Shown here in pieces: positions 1 through 7,912 of a DNA stretch of 64,000 nucleotides. A program made the position numbers and the translations under genes. This DNA is from Chloroflexota bacterium. GTDB lineage: Bacteria > Chloroflexota > Limnocylindria > Limnocylindrales > CSP1-4. The stretch is taken from NCBI GenBank assembly GCA_003141455.1, contig PLMA01000042.1, forward strand, positions 1-64,000. Reading direction: 5' to 3'. The notes beneath the pieces were generated by a model. The model had not been told where the DNA came from. It did no database searches and worked only from the letters and a program-made list of their open reading frames with translations. Every line of letters starts with the position of its first letter. Position 1 is the first letter of the stretch.

Positions 1-305
1 GCCAGTACCTCGGCAAGGGCCAGCAGGTCGCCGTCGAAGGCCGGCTGCAGACACGGCAATGGGATGACGACCGAGGCGCGCGGCACTGGAAGACAGAGGT
101 CGTGGCCACCACAGTCGAGATGCTCTCCGGCCGCCGCAAGCGGGACTACGAGGCGGAGTCGCTGAAAGGCCAGGCCGCCGACAGCGCGGAGTCGGGACCG
201 GCCGACGGCGATCCCGCCGACGATGCCGACCCGGCAGACGAGTCCGCAGAGGACGCGGGCTCAGAGGCGGCCGGCGAGGACGAACCGGCCCTCGTCCTGG
301 CGTAG
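1..305 (+). CDS. ssb: Single-stranded DNA-binding protein, C-terminal part (5' end outside window)
   Basis: Frame 3 is open from the window edge. Before the first possible internal start it reads QYLGKGQQVAVEGRLQ and WDDDRGARHWKTEVVAT, the last OB-fold strands of SSB (family pattern 'YLxKGxxVxVEGxLxTRxWxD', then 'TEVVA'). The ORF-track entry starting at 102 is only an internal GTG. SSB coats single-stranded DNA in replication, repair and recombination. After the OB fold comes an acidic Asp/Glu/Ala/Pro-rich tail of about 45 residues, as usual for SSB. The protein ends DEPALVLA rather than the usual DDDxPF tip that binds partner proteins. The identification is firm from the OB-fold motifs; the N-terminal two thirds cannot be seen. 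Confidence 0.9.
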   Translation, partial: QYLGKGQQVAVEGRLQTRQWDDDRGARHWKTEVVATTVEMLSGRRKRDYEAESLKGQAADSAESGPADGDPADDADPADESAEDAGSEAAGEDEPALVLA

Positions 306-361
306 CTCACACCCTGGGGCGCCGTCTGCTGCCCCCCACGGCGCGGCGCCCCAACGCAATC

Positions 362-1237
362 TCAGCCGAGCCCAAGGCCCTCCACGAAGCGTGCTATCAC
401 GCTGGCCAGCCTCGGGCCTGCGGCCGTGGCTCCGGCGAGTACCTCCTCGTGACTCAAGGCGGTAGTCGAGAGTCCGGCCCCGGGGTTGGTTACCAATGAG
501 ACTCCGCAGACTCGGAGCCCGGACCATCGAGCCGCCACGGCCTCGAGAGCCGTGGACATCCCAACGGCATCGGCCCCGAGGGTCCGCAGCATCCGCACCT
601 CGGCGGGCGTCTCGTAGCTCGGACCGGTCAGGCAGGCATAGACGCCCTCGGCCAGGGCCACGTCCTGGGCCTTCCCCGCCCCGCGGAGGCGCGCGCGGAG
701 TTCCGGGTCCCAGACATCGGTCATGTCCGGAAAGCGCGGGCCTACCTCGTCGTCGTTTGGCCCTATGAGCGGGTGCCGACCGGTCAGATTGAGGTGATCG
801 GCGATGATCATCAGCGTCCCGGCTCCGAAATCCTGATTCACGCCACCCGCCGCATTGGTCAGTACGACGATCTCCGCTCCCAGGCGGCGCATCAGGAGCA
901 CGGGCTGGACCACGAGCCCGGCCGAGTAGCCCTCATACAAATGGAAGCGGCCCTGCTGCACTACCACCGCGGCTCCGGCAAGGTGCCCGAAGAGCAGCCT
1001 ACCGGCGTGCCCCGGCGCCGTGGCTGCCGGCCAACCGGGCATCTCCGCAAACGGGATCGTCGCCTCCACCTCGACTGTGTCGGCAAGGCCTCCCAGCCCG
1101 GAGCCCAGGACGATCCCGACCCGGGGTCGAAGGCCCGTTCGTAGCCGGACCGCGCGCTCGAGGGCGGACAGGAGATCCGATTGCTCGGCGGGAGAAACCT
1201 CGCGTCCGTGGACGAGCGACTCCCCAGACTCGCTCAT
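362..1237 (-). CDS. punA: Purine nucleoside phosphorylase (trimeric type)
   Basis: 291 aa, the usual length for trimeric PNP, which phosphorolyses inosine and guanosine to base plus (deoxy)ribose 1-phosphate in the cytoplasm. Motifs: GSGLG phosphate loop at 45-49, GRFHLYEGY near 96, LTNAAGGVN near 126, and GPSYETPAEVRML followed by GADAVGMST. The purine-contact stretch reads TNPGAG where many bacterial PNPs have TNxAAG, a mild deviation. The true start is the ATG at 1237, which overlaps the cdd stop codon (ATGA). The longer ORF-track entry runs through cdd in another frame. It forms a two-gene salvage operon with cdd, opposite udp and near a BmpA-type nucleoside importer. Confidence 0.93.
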   Translation of the reverse strand: MSESGESLVHGREVSPAEQSDLLSALERAVRLRTGLRPRVGIVLGSGLGGLADTVEVEATIPFAEMPGWPAATAPGHAGRLLFGHLAGAAVVVQQGRFHLYEGYSAGLVVQPVLLMRRLGAEIVVLTNAAGGVNQDFGAGTLMIIADHLNLTGRHPLIGPNDDEVGPRFPDMTDVWDPELRARLRGAGKAQDVALAEGVYACLTGPSYETPAEVRMLRTLGADAVGMSTALEAVAARWSGLRVCGVSLVTNPGAGLSTTALSHEEVLAGATAAGPRLASVIARFVEGLGLG

Positions 1238-1692
1238 CGGGCGGCTTCGTCGAGGTTGGCGGCGCCGAACGAGAGCGGGAGCAGCGTACCCAGAGTGGCG
1301 ATATAGACCACGTCCGTGACGCTCGAGGCCGCGAAGACGATCACGTCGGGGCCGAATTCGGCAATCAGCTGGCGACATATGCCGCACGGCGTCGAGGGCT
1401 CGGGCGTCGGCGTGACCACCGCGACGGCCCGAATCGCGGTCTCGCCGGCGCTCACCGCGCCGACAATCGCGCTTCGCTCCGCGCAGATCGTGGCCCCGTA
1501 CGAGGCGGACTCCACGTTGCATCCCGGATAGATGCCGCCACTGCTCGTCAATACGGCCGCGCCGACATGGAATCCCGAGTACGGCGCCCACGCGTGAGCC
1601 TGGGCACTCAGAGCCGCATCGAGCATGACCGGAAACTCGGCCAGACGAGAGGCGGCAGCGATCCTGTCGAGCCGCTCGACCTCTCCAGACAC
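1234..1692 (-). CDS. cdd: Cytidine deaminase
   Basis: 152 aa, the size of the small homotetrameric deaminases converting cytidine/deoxycytidine to uridine/deoxyuridine. Zinc-site motifs are clear: TICAERSA (Cys70, catalytic Glu72) and PCGIC (Cys103, Cys106). The substrate motif GCNVESASYG precedes them. The start is GTG at 1692, chosen because AAGGAGGA lies just upstream with about 6 nt spacing. The ORF-track entry reaching 2373 runs antisense through udp. Its stop overlaps the punA start by 4 bp, so the two are translationally coupled. Its product uridine is a substrate for the adjacent divergent udp. Confidence 0.95.
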   Translation of the reverse strand: MSGEVERLDRIAAASRLAEFPVMLDAALSAQAHAWAPYSGFHVGAAVLTSSGGIYPGCNVESASYGATICAERSAIVGAVSAGETAIRAVAVVTPTPEPSTPCGICRQLIAEFGPDVIVFAASSVTDVVYIATLGTLLPLSFGAANLDEAAR

Positions 1693-1785
1693 GGTGTTTC
1701 CTCCTTGGGATATGAAGGCTGCGTCGGCGGTAGTGATAGCGTCTGCAAGAACGGTTCCACAAGCGACGGAGGAGGGAGACGACCG

Positions 1786-2658
1786 ATGGCGACTACGGGA
1801 CGGAAAACATCCCCGGGCGGCCCAGCCGAGCGTCGCGCCGATGCTCCGACCAACGAGGCGGGAGCACAGTACCACCTGCACCTCGCCCCCGGGCAGATCC
1901 CCGCGACGATCCTCATGCCGGGCGATCCCGACCGAGTTACGCGCATGGCGGCAACCTGGGAGGACGCCCGTGAGCTTGCCTATCACCGCGAGTACCGTGC
2001 CGCCCGGGGCACCTACAAGGCCGTGCCGATCGGCGCCATCTCGAGCGGCATCGGCGCGCCAAGCCTGGAGATCGCGACCCACGAGTTCGCGACGATCGGG
2101 GGCCGGACGGTCATTCGCGTCGGCACCTGCGGCGCGCTTCGCGAGGAGATTCGGCTCGGCGACCTGATCGTGCCGGCGGCCGCGGTCCGGCGGGACGGCA
2201 CGGCCGATCGGTACCTGCCGCTCGAGCACCCGGCCTTCGCGGACCCCGAGGTCTACATGGCCCTGGTCGAGGCCTGCGAGCGGCTCGGATACCGTTACCA
2301 CACCGGGATCGTCTGCAGCGTCGGCTCGTTCTACGTAGGCCAGGAGCGTCCTGTCACGGGCGGCTTCTGGCAATCATCGGTCGACAGGCTCATCGGGGAT
2401 CTCGTCAAGGCCGGCGTCGTCTGCCTGGAGATGGAGTGCTCCGCTCTCTTCGTGCTGGCGCGGCTCTTCGGCATGCGCAGCGGCGCCGTCTTGGGGGCAG
2501 TCGCCAATCGGGCCACCAACGCCTTCGGAGACAACGGTGCGGAGAAAAGGACGATTGCCGTCGCCAACGAGGCAGTGGCCATCCTGGACGAGTGGCGCCG
2601 CCGCAAAGAGGCGGCCGGAAAAGCCAACTTCTACCCGTCCCTGGTCCGCGAGGGCTGA
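1786..2658 (+). CDS. udp: Uridine phosphorylase-type nucleoside phosphorylase
   Basis: 290 aa, PNP/UDP family 1 (hexameric type). Motifs: MPGDPDRV near residue 45 (phosphate loop), RVGTCGAL, GDLIVPAAAVRRDG, and CLEMECSALFVLA, which includes the ribose-binding Met-Glu. The start ATG at 1786 follows GGAGGAGGGAG at good spacing; the ORF-track start inside cdd is too early. It would split uridine (possibly other nucleosides) into base and ribose 1-phosphate. It is transcribed divergently from cdd-punA across a 93 bp gap and convergently with the nucleoside ABC transporter. Exact base preference cannot be read from the sequence. Confidence 0.87.
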   Translation: MATTGRKTSPGGPAERRADAPTNEAGAQYHLHLAPGQIPATILMPGDPDRVTRMAATWEDARELAYHREYRAARGTYKAVPIGAISSGIGAPSLEIATHEFATIGGRTVIRVGTCGALREEIRLGDLIVPAAAVRRDGTADRYLPLEHPAFADPEVYMALVEACERLGYRYHTGIVCSVGSFYVGQERPVTGGFWQSSVDRLIGDLVKAGVVCLEMECSALFVLARLFGMRSGAVLGAVANRATNAFGDNGAEKRTIAVANEAVAILDEWRRRKEAAGKANFYPSLVREG

Positions 2659-2668
2659 TCCAGCCCAG

Positions 2669-2778
2669 ACTCGCGACCGGGCGCCGGCCTCCCCGGGCGC
2701 GCCCTCGCCGTGCACAGGCTCGGCGGTTCAGGCTGCGTTTACAGTTGGGCGGTGAAGCGCGGGAATGCGGTCGCGAGT
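2669..2778. repeat. Long-range inverted repeat between convergent udp and nupQ
   Basis: ACTCGCGACCG (2669-2679) and its exact reverse complement CGGTCGCGAGT (2768-2778) lie just after the stop codons of the two convergent genes, 88 nt apart. No poly-T tract follows either arm. It could fold in both transcripts and act as a bidirectional 3'-end structure, but the long loop makes this weak. Confidence 0.35.
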
Positions 2779-2779
2779 C

Positions 2780-3859
2780 CTAGGTCGCCGACTCGCGTTC
2801 GTACGGGACTCCGTCCGCGGCCGGGGCGATGCTCCGGCCGATCAACCCCGCCAGAACGACGATCGTGATGATGTAAGGCAGCGCCTCCCAGAATTCGCCC
2901 GGCACCTGGTTCGTCAGGTTGCCCAGGTCGCCCGAAGGCGGCGATATGGTAAGCGATGCGCTGAGGGCCGTCGCCGAGGCGAACAGCAGCGCCGCGCCGA
3001 AGGCCCCGAGCGGCGTCCAACGGCCGACGATCATTGCCGCAAGGCCGATGAAGCCGCGGCCCGCGGTCATGTTCGCGTCGAATCTGTTGCCGTGCTCCAT
3101 GCTCAGCCAGGCGCCCGCCAGGGCGGCCAGTGCACCTGCCATGACCACGTTGAAGTAGCGGAGTCGGATCACGTCGATGCCCACGGTCTCCGCCGCGCGA
3201 GGATGCTCGCCGGCCGCTCTCGTCCGCAACCCCCAGCGAGATCTGAAGAGCATGATTTGCAGGAAGATGACGAGGAAGATGGTGAGGATGCCGATCGGCC
3301 CCTGGGCCAGGACGGCGTTCAGCAGCCAGCCTATCAACGGGAAGTCGGCCACCTCCTTGGGCACCGCCAGCGCCTTGAAGCTCCCCGCCCCGTTGAGAGA
3401 CTGGTTGGCGACGAGACTGTAGAGATAGCCGGTGATGCCGACGGCACCGATGTTGATGATGGTCCCGCCGATGATCTGGTCGACCCGGGCCGAGATCGAG
3501 AGCCAGGCGTGCAAGAGGGATACCAGCATCCCGATGCCGATCGCCGCGGCGAGCCCGATGAGCAGTGGCGGGGTGATCCCGAAGACCGGCAGTGGGTCGC
3601 CGTGACCGAGCATCCCGACCGCGAAGACCCCGGCCAACCAGCCGACGAACGCGGCAGTGAGCATGATTCCTTCGAGGCCGATGTTGACCACGCCCGAACG
3701 CTCGCAGACTGCGCCGCACAGGGCGGCCAGTGCGACCGGCACGGCAACCGCGACCGTCGTCTGCGACATGAAGGTGACGTTGGCTGCCACGTACCCGAGG
3801 AACTGGAACAGGATGCCGATCAGCGGCAGGGCGTTGAGAGCCTCCGGGATCGCGTTCAT
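2780..3859 (-). CDS. Nucleoside ABC transporter permease (NupQ/YufQ type)
   Basis: 359 aa hydrophobic BPD_transp_2-family permease. The signature ERSGVVNIGLEGIMLTAAF (residues 53-71) is characteristic of the second permease of BmpA-dependent nucleoside importers (YufQ/NupQ). Many membrane segments alternate with a cytoplasmic coupling region (RAAGEHPRAAETVGIDV). The start overlaps the end of the first permease gene by 4 bp. It should pair with NupP to form the membrane channel for nucleosides, energised by the ATPase encoded upstream. It is the last gene of the operon and converges on udp. Family assignment is strong; nucleoside specificity is inferred from the family and the salvage neighbours. 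Confidence 0.88.
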   Translation of the reverse strand: MNAIPEALNALPLIGILFQFLGYVAANVTFMSQTTVAVAVPVALAALCGAVCERSGVVNIGLEGIMLTAAFVGWLAGVFAVGMLGHGDPLPVFGITPPLLIGLAAAIGIGMLVSLLHAWLSISARVDQIIGGTIINIGAVGITGYLYSLVANQSLNGAGSFKALAVPKEVADFPLIGWLLNAVLAQGPIGILTIFLVIFLQIMLFRSRWGLRTRAAGEHPRAAETVGIDVIRLRYFNVVMAGALAALAGAWLSMEHGNRFDANMTAGRGFIGLAAMIVGRWTPLGAFGAALLFASATALSASLTISPPSGDLGNLTNQVPGEFWEALPYIITIVVLAGLIGRSIAPAADGVPYERESAT

Positions 3860-5025
3860 TCGATACCAACTCCTGCCACTGGCACTGCCGCGGCTGCCGC
3901 CGGCTCGCCCTTGCCCGGCCGGCGCTTACGCCTGGCCATCAGCCGCCTGAGGACGTTGACGACGAGGAACAGCAGGATGATCGCCTGCAGCGCATCGACA
4001 AGCTCTGGGGGGACGCCCGCCTGAATCTGCATCGTCTGGGCTCCGGCGCGCATGGCTCCGAGCAGCAGGGCGGCGAGGGCGACGCCGATGGGGTTGGACC
4101 GACCGAGAAGGGCCACGGTGATCGCGTCGAAGCCGATCGTCGTGTCGTAGCCGGGAGTCATCTCGTGCACGACGCCGAGCAGCGTCGTCGCCCCCGCGAG
4201 CCCGCACATGAAGCCGGCCAGCGTCATCGTCAGGACGATCAGCCGGCGGGTCTTCATGCCGCCGTAGCGGGCCGCGTCGGGATTGGCGCCGGCGGCGCGG
4301 ATCTCGAAACCGATCGTCGTTCGGAAGAGAAGGAACCACATGATCGGCACGGCCGCCAGGGCGATCAGCAAGCCGAGATGTCCGTCCCTGCCGAGGATGA
4401 TCGGCAGATCCCCGTTGCGGGTGCTCACATCGGCGGTGATCGGCTGGGGAGCACCCGGGAGCGCGAGGGGCCCGATGACCGCCCAGGCCATCACGAAGAG
4501 GAGCACGTAGTTGAGCATGATCGTGGTGACGACCTCGTGAGCCCCGGAGGTCGCCTTGAGGAAGCCCGGGATGAAGCCGGCGAAACCCCCCAGGGAGGCG
4601 CCCACAAGGAGGGCAAGCGGGATCGTGATCCAGGGGCCGGCATCCTTGCCGATCCAGGTGACCACGGCCATCGCGCCGACGGTGCCGATCAGGAACTGGC
4701 CGCGGCCGCCGATGTTGAACAACCCGCCCCGGAAACCGATGGCCACGCCCAGGCCTGCCAGGACCAGGGGCGTGGCGTACACGAGCGTCGACGTGATGCC
4801 GTTCGGGCTGGCAAAGCCGCTGATGAGGGACCCGTAGGCCGCGATAGGAAGCCCGACGTCGAAAGCGGCGTGGCCGGGCACGTATGCGCTGAAGAGAGCA
4901 ATCCCAATTCCACCCACGATCAGGGCAAAGACGAAGGCCAGGACCGGTTCGGCCACGACCTGCAGCAGTCTGAGATTGACAGCGCGAGCCAGCAGGCGGC
5001 GGGCATCCGCCGCAAGACCGCTCAC
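3856..5025 (-). CDS. Nucleoside ABC transporter permease (NupP/YufP type)
   Basis: 389 aa integral membrane protein of the BPD_transp_2 family. The stretch VLAGLGVAIGFRGGLFNIGGRGQFLIG near residues 90-117 is the typical first-permease signature of BmpA systems. The coupling helix region reads IRAAGANPDAARYGGMKTRR. The C-terminus is basic (MARRKRRPGKGEP) and ends in an Ala/Val-rich tail. It overlaps both neighbours by 4 bp (5022-5025 and 3856-3859), indicating coupled translation with the ATPase and the partner permease. Probable role: half of the membrane channel importing nucleosides released outside the cell. Confidence 0.88.
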   Translation of the reverse strand: MSGLAADARRLLARAVNLRLLQVVAEPVLAFVFALIVGGIGIALFSAYVPGHAAFDVGLPIAAYGSLISGFASPNGITSTLVYATPLVLAGLGVAIGFRGGLFNIGGRGQFLIGTVGAMAVVTWIGKDAGPWITIPLALLVGASLGGFAGFIPGFLKATSGAHEVVTTIMLNYVLLFVMAWAVIGPLALPGAPQPITADVSTRNGDLPIILGRDGHLGLLIALAAVPIMWFLLFRTTIGFEIRAAGANPDAARYGGMKTRRLIVLTMTLAGFMCGLAGATTLLGVVHEMTPGYDTTIGFDAITVALLGRSNPIGVALAALLLGAMRAGAQTMQIQAGVPPELVDALQAIILLFLVVNVLRRLMARRKRRPGKGEPAAAAAVPVAGVGIE

Positions 5026-6590
5026 GGCGTGGCCCCCTCTTCGGTCGTGGCGGGCTCACGGCCGCCGGTGGCCATGTACAGGCCAACTTCGCTCTTGTCC
5101 GCCGTCCGGCCGTCCATCTCGGCCACCATCCGGCCGCGATACATGACCGCGATCCGGTCTGACATCTCCATGACCTCGTCAAGCTCCGCCGAGACGAGCA
5201 GGACAGCCGTCCCAGCGTCCCGCTTGGCGATGATCTGGCGGTGGATGAACTCGATGCTGCCCACGTCCAGGCCCCGAGTCGGCTGATCGAGGACCAGCAG
5301 CTTGAGGGACCGGTCGAACTCGCGGGCCACGATCACCTTCTGCTGGTTGCCGCCCGACAGTGTCGAGGTGATCACGTTCACCCCCGGCGTCCGAATGTCG
5401 AAACGATCGACCTGAGCCCTCGCCGAATCCAGAATGGCCTTGTCGTCGCGCACGATCCAGTGGGCGAACGGCGGGCGATAGTAGCTGGTGAGAACCAGGT
5501 TGTCGTACAAGGGGAACGCCAGGATCAGCCCGAAGCGGTGCCTGTCGCCGGGCACATAGCCGGTCCCGGCCTCGTTCATCCGGCGCGGCGAGAAGCCCGT
5601 GACGTCCCGTCCGTCCAGAATCACGTGGCCGCCGGCCGACCGGCGCAGACCGATGATGGCTTCGATCAGCTCGTCTTGACCGTTGCCTGCCACTCCGGCC
5701 ACGCCCAGGATCTCACCGGCCCGGATCTCGAAGGTTGCTCCGGACACGGCCTCGTGGCGTCGATAGTCGGCGACTCGCAGCCCTTCAACGCGCAGCATCG
5801 GCTCGCCAGGGTGCGAAATGCCACGGTCAACCGTCAGCTCCACTTCGCGACCCACCATGAGCTCCGCGAGCTCCTTCTCGGTGGTCTCTCGCGGCCGGCG
5901 CTCTCCGATGACCTTGCCCCGCCTTATGACCGTGATCCGATCTGCGATGTCGAGGACCTCGTAGAGCTTGTGGCTGATGAAGATGATCGAGCGGCCGTCG
6001 GCTGCCAGCCGGCGCAGAAGCGTGAATATCTCCTCGGTCTCCTGCGGCGTAAGCACGGCCGTCGGCTCGTCCAGGACCAGGATCCGGGCGTCGCGGTACA
6101 GAGCCTTCAGGATCTCGACCCGCTGCTGCTGTCCGACCGAGAGCGTCGCAACCTTCGCGTCCGGATCCAGCGCAAAGCCGAAGCTCTTGGCCAGGGCGCC
6201 GATCCGCCGGCTTGCCTCCGCGCGATCGACGAAGACGCGATTGGACATCGTCTCGGAGCCGAGTATCACGTTCTCCGCGACCGACAGCACCGGGATCAGC
6301 ATGAAGTGCTGATGGACCATGCTGATGCCCCGCGCAATTGCGTCAGACGGTCCGGCGATCTCCACGGGCTCGCCGTCGAGCAGGATGCGGCCCTCGTCCG
6401 GTCGTGCGAGACCGTACAGGACGTTCATGAGGGTCGTCTTGCCGGCGCCGTTCTCGCCCAGCAGGGCGTGGATCTCGCCGCGGCGGACGTCAAGGTCGAT
6501 GTGGTCGTTCGCGACGACGCCGGGATAGCGCTTGGTGATGCCGCGCATCTCCAACGCCGGCGGCTGGGTGGCCGATGCGTCCTGCGTCAT
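5022..6590 (-). CDS. Nucleoside ABC transporter ATPase, double-domain (NupO/YufO type)
   Basis: 522 aa with two ABC ATPase domains in one chain, as in RbsA/YufO proteins. First domain: Walker A GENGAGKTT (45-53), signature LSVGQQQR (150-157), Walker B ILVLDEP (170-176). The second domain has the degenerate Walker A (GVAGVAGNGQDEL) normal for this family, signature LSGGNQQK and LLVLDQPTRGLD. It energises import by the two permeases encoded downstream. A 4 bp overlap joins it to nupP, and a 96 nt spacer with a stable stem-loop separates it from the binding-protein gene, which is likely expressed at a higher level. Confidence 0.92.
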   Translation of the reverse strand: MTQDASATQPPALEMRGITKRYPGVVANDHIDLDVRRGEIHALLGENGAGKTTLMNVLYGLARPDEGRILLDGEPVEIAGPSDAIARGISMVHQHFMLIPVLSVAENVILGSETMSNRVFVDRAEASRRIGALAKSFGFALDPDAKVATLSVGQQQRVEILKALYRDARILVLDEPTAVLTPQETEEIFTLLRRLAADGRSIIFISHKLYEVLDIADRITVIRRGKVIGERRPRETTEKELAELMVGREVELTVDRGISHPGEPMLRVEGLRVADYRRHEAVSGATFEIRAGEILGVAGVAGNGQDELIEAIIGLRRSAGGHVILDGRDVTGFSPRRMNEAGTGYVPGDRHRFGLILAFPLYDNLVLTSYYRPPFAHWIVRDDKAILDSARAQVDRFDIRTPGVNVITSTLSGGNQQKVIVAREFDRSLKLLVLDQPTRGLDVGSIEFIHRQIIAKRDAGTAVLLVSAELDEVMEMSDRIAVMYRGRMVAEMDGRTADKSEVGLYMATGGREPATTEEGATP

Positions 6591-6623
6591 GGCTACCTCG
6601 AACTCTGAGGCATGCAGGATAGC

Positions 6624-6664
6624 GTGAGCGGGCCGGCCGGCCGAAGCCGGTACAGCCCGCTCAC
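6624..6664 (-). other. Stem-loop between bmpA and the ATPase gene
   Basis: GTGAGCGGGC (6624-6633) and GCCCGCTCAC (6655-6664) form a perfect 10 bp stem around a GC-rich loop. In the direction of transcription no U-run follows. It therefore looks like an RNA-stabilising or partially attenuating hairpin at the binding-protein/ATPase junction rather than a full intrinsic terminator. Confidence 0.55.
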
Positions 6665-6686
6665 TCAGGTCACGCGAGTGTGATTG

Positions 6687-7814
6687 CTACGGCGCGGTCC
6701 ATGTGCCGCACTTGTCCGGGCATGTCTTGAGCGTGCCCGCCTTCATTGCGGCGAAGGCCGTGTCCAGCTTGCCCTGCAATTCGGCCGGAAGACCGGCCGC
6801 CGTTGCGTTGTAGAGCGGAGAGCCGCCGACGCCATCATTGGCGGCGTTGAACAGCGAGACGCCGCCCTTGGCCGTGCCGGCCGCGATCGCCTTGATCGAG
6901 TCCGAGACGGCCTTGCTGAGCTTCTTCTCGGCCGAGAAGATGATGCACTTGGAAGCGTTCGGGTAGGACAGGTACTGGTCGACGTCCACGCCGATACCCC
7001 AGATGCCGGCGTCACAGGCGGCGTCGAGGGCACCGTTGCCGGTGCTACCGGCGACCTGGAAGACTACGTCGACGCCCTTCTGAGGGATGAACTGCGCGCT
7101 GAAGGTCTTGCCCCACGTGGGATCGCCGTACGCCTTCACGGGATCGCCCGTGGAGAAGAATGCGGTCTCGACCTTGATGTTGGGGTTGATCGACTGGGCG
7201 CCCAGGATGTAGCCCTGCAGGTACTTCACCACGGCCGGGTTGCTGTTGACTCCGCCGAGCTGGCCGATTACGCCCTTCTTGGAGGTGCTGGCGGCCACGA
7301 TCCCGGCCAGGTACCCGACCTGGTCCTCCTGGAACTGGATGCCCGTGAGCTTGGGCAGCAGTTTGGAGGCATCGCCCTTGCAGCTAAAGGTGCTGTCCGG
7401 GGCGCCGGTCTCGTCGACGCACGGAGCGACGTCTACGATGACGAACGAGACGTTCGGATTGGCCTTGGCAGCCTTGACGACCGCGGTGCCCAGGTTGAAG
7501 CCCACGCCGACGACGACGTTGTATCCCTGGTCTATGAAGCCCTGGATGTTCTTGTCGTAGTCGGACGCGTCCTTCGGTACGACGTAGTTCGCGGTGGCGC
7601 CCAGGGCGTCGGCCGCCTGCTTGGCGCCCTCCCACGAGAACTGGTTGAAGTTCTTGTCGTCGACGCGGCCAACGTCGAGAGCGACACCGATCTTCAGGTT
7701 GGAGCCTGTCGGCGCCGTCGAGGGCGCCGTTGTGGCACCCGAGCTCGTGCACGCCGACGCAACAAGGACGCTCGCAGCCAAGAGTGCGAGCACGTTCCGG
7801 ACCTTCCCGGTCAT
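6687..7814 (-). CDS. bmpA: BmpA-family nucleoside-binding lipoprotein
   Basis: 375 aa. A signal peptide ends in the lipobox LVASAC, with lipidated Cys22, followed by a Ser/Thr/Pro linker. The mature part carries the BMP-family pattern: KIGVALDVGRVDDKNFNQFSWEGAKQAAD, DKNIQGFIDQGYNVVVGVGF, DQVGYLAGIVAA, and GVDVVFQVAGSTGNGALDAA with IGVDVDQY. It would capture nucleosides outside the membrane and deliver them to the NupOPQ importer. The start ATG at 7814 follows GGGAGG with 6 nt spacing. Upstream lie a 20 bp perfect-arm palindrome and an AT-rich island that probably hold its operator and promoter. Confidence 0.92.
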   Translation of the reverse strand: MTGKVRNVLALLAASVLVASACTSSGATTAPSTAPTGSNLKIGVALDVGRVDDKNFNQFSWEGAKQAADALGATANYVVPKDASDYDKNIQGFIDQGYNVVVGVGFNLGTAVVKAAKANPNVSFVIVDVAPCVDETGAPDSTFSCKGDASKLLPKLTGIQFQEDQVGYLAGIVAASTSKKGVIGQLGGVNSNPAVVKYLQGYILGAQSINPNIKVETAFFSTGDPVKAYGDPTWGKTFSAQFIPQKGVDVVFQVAGSTGNGALDAACDAGIWGIGVDVDQYLSYPNASKCIIFSAEKKLSKAVSDSIKAIAAGTAKGGVSLFNAANDGVGGSPLYNATAAGLPAELQGKLDTAFAAMKAGTLKTCPDKCGTWTAP

Positions 7815-7841
7815 TGAACCCTCCCATCCTCCAGCAGCCCT

Positions 7842-7861
7842 GAGGTTCGTGGACGAACCTC
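7842..7861. promoter_or_regulatory. Inverted repeat upstream of bmpA, candidate operator
   Basis: GAGGTTCGTGGACGAACCTC is a 20 bp palindrome with 9 bp perfect arms around a 2 nt centre. It ends 28 nt upstream of the bmpA start and lies beside an AT-rich island at about 7863-7896 (TTATGCAG, TGTATAT) likely to contain the promoter. The arm length and short centre fit a dimeric repressor site better than an RNA hairpin. The regulator is not encoded nearby. Confidence 0.45.
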
Positions 7862-7912
7862 TCGAATGACTTATGCAGATTGTATATGGCGCCTATCTGC
7901 CCGTCGCCTGTT

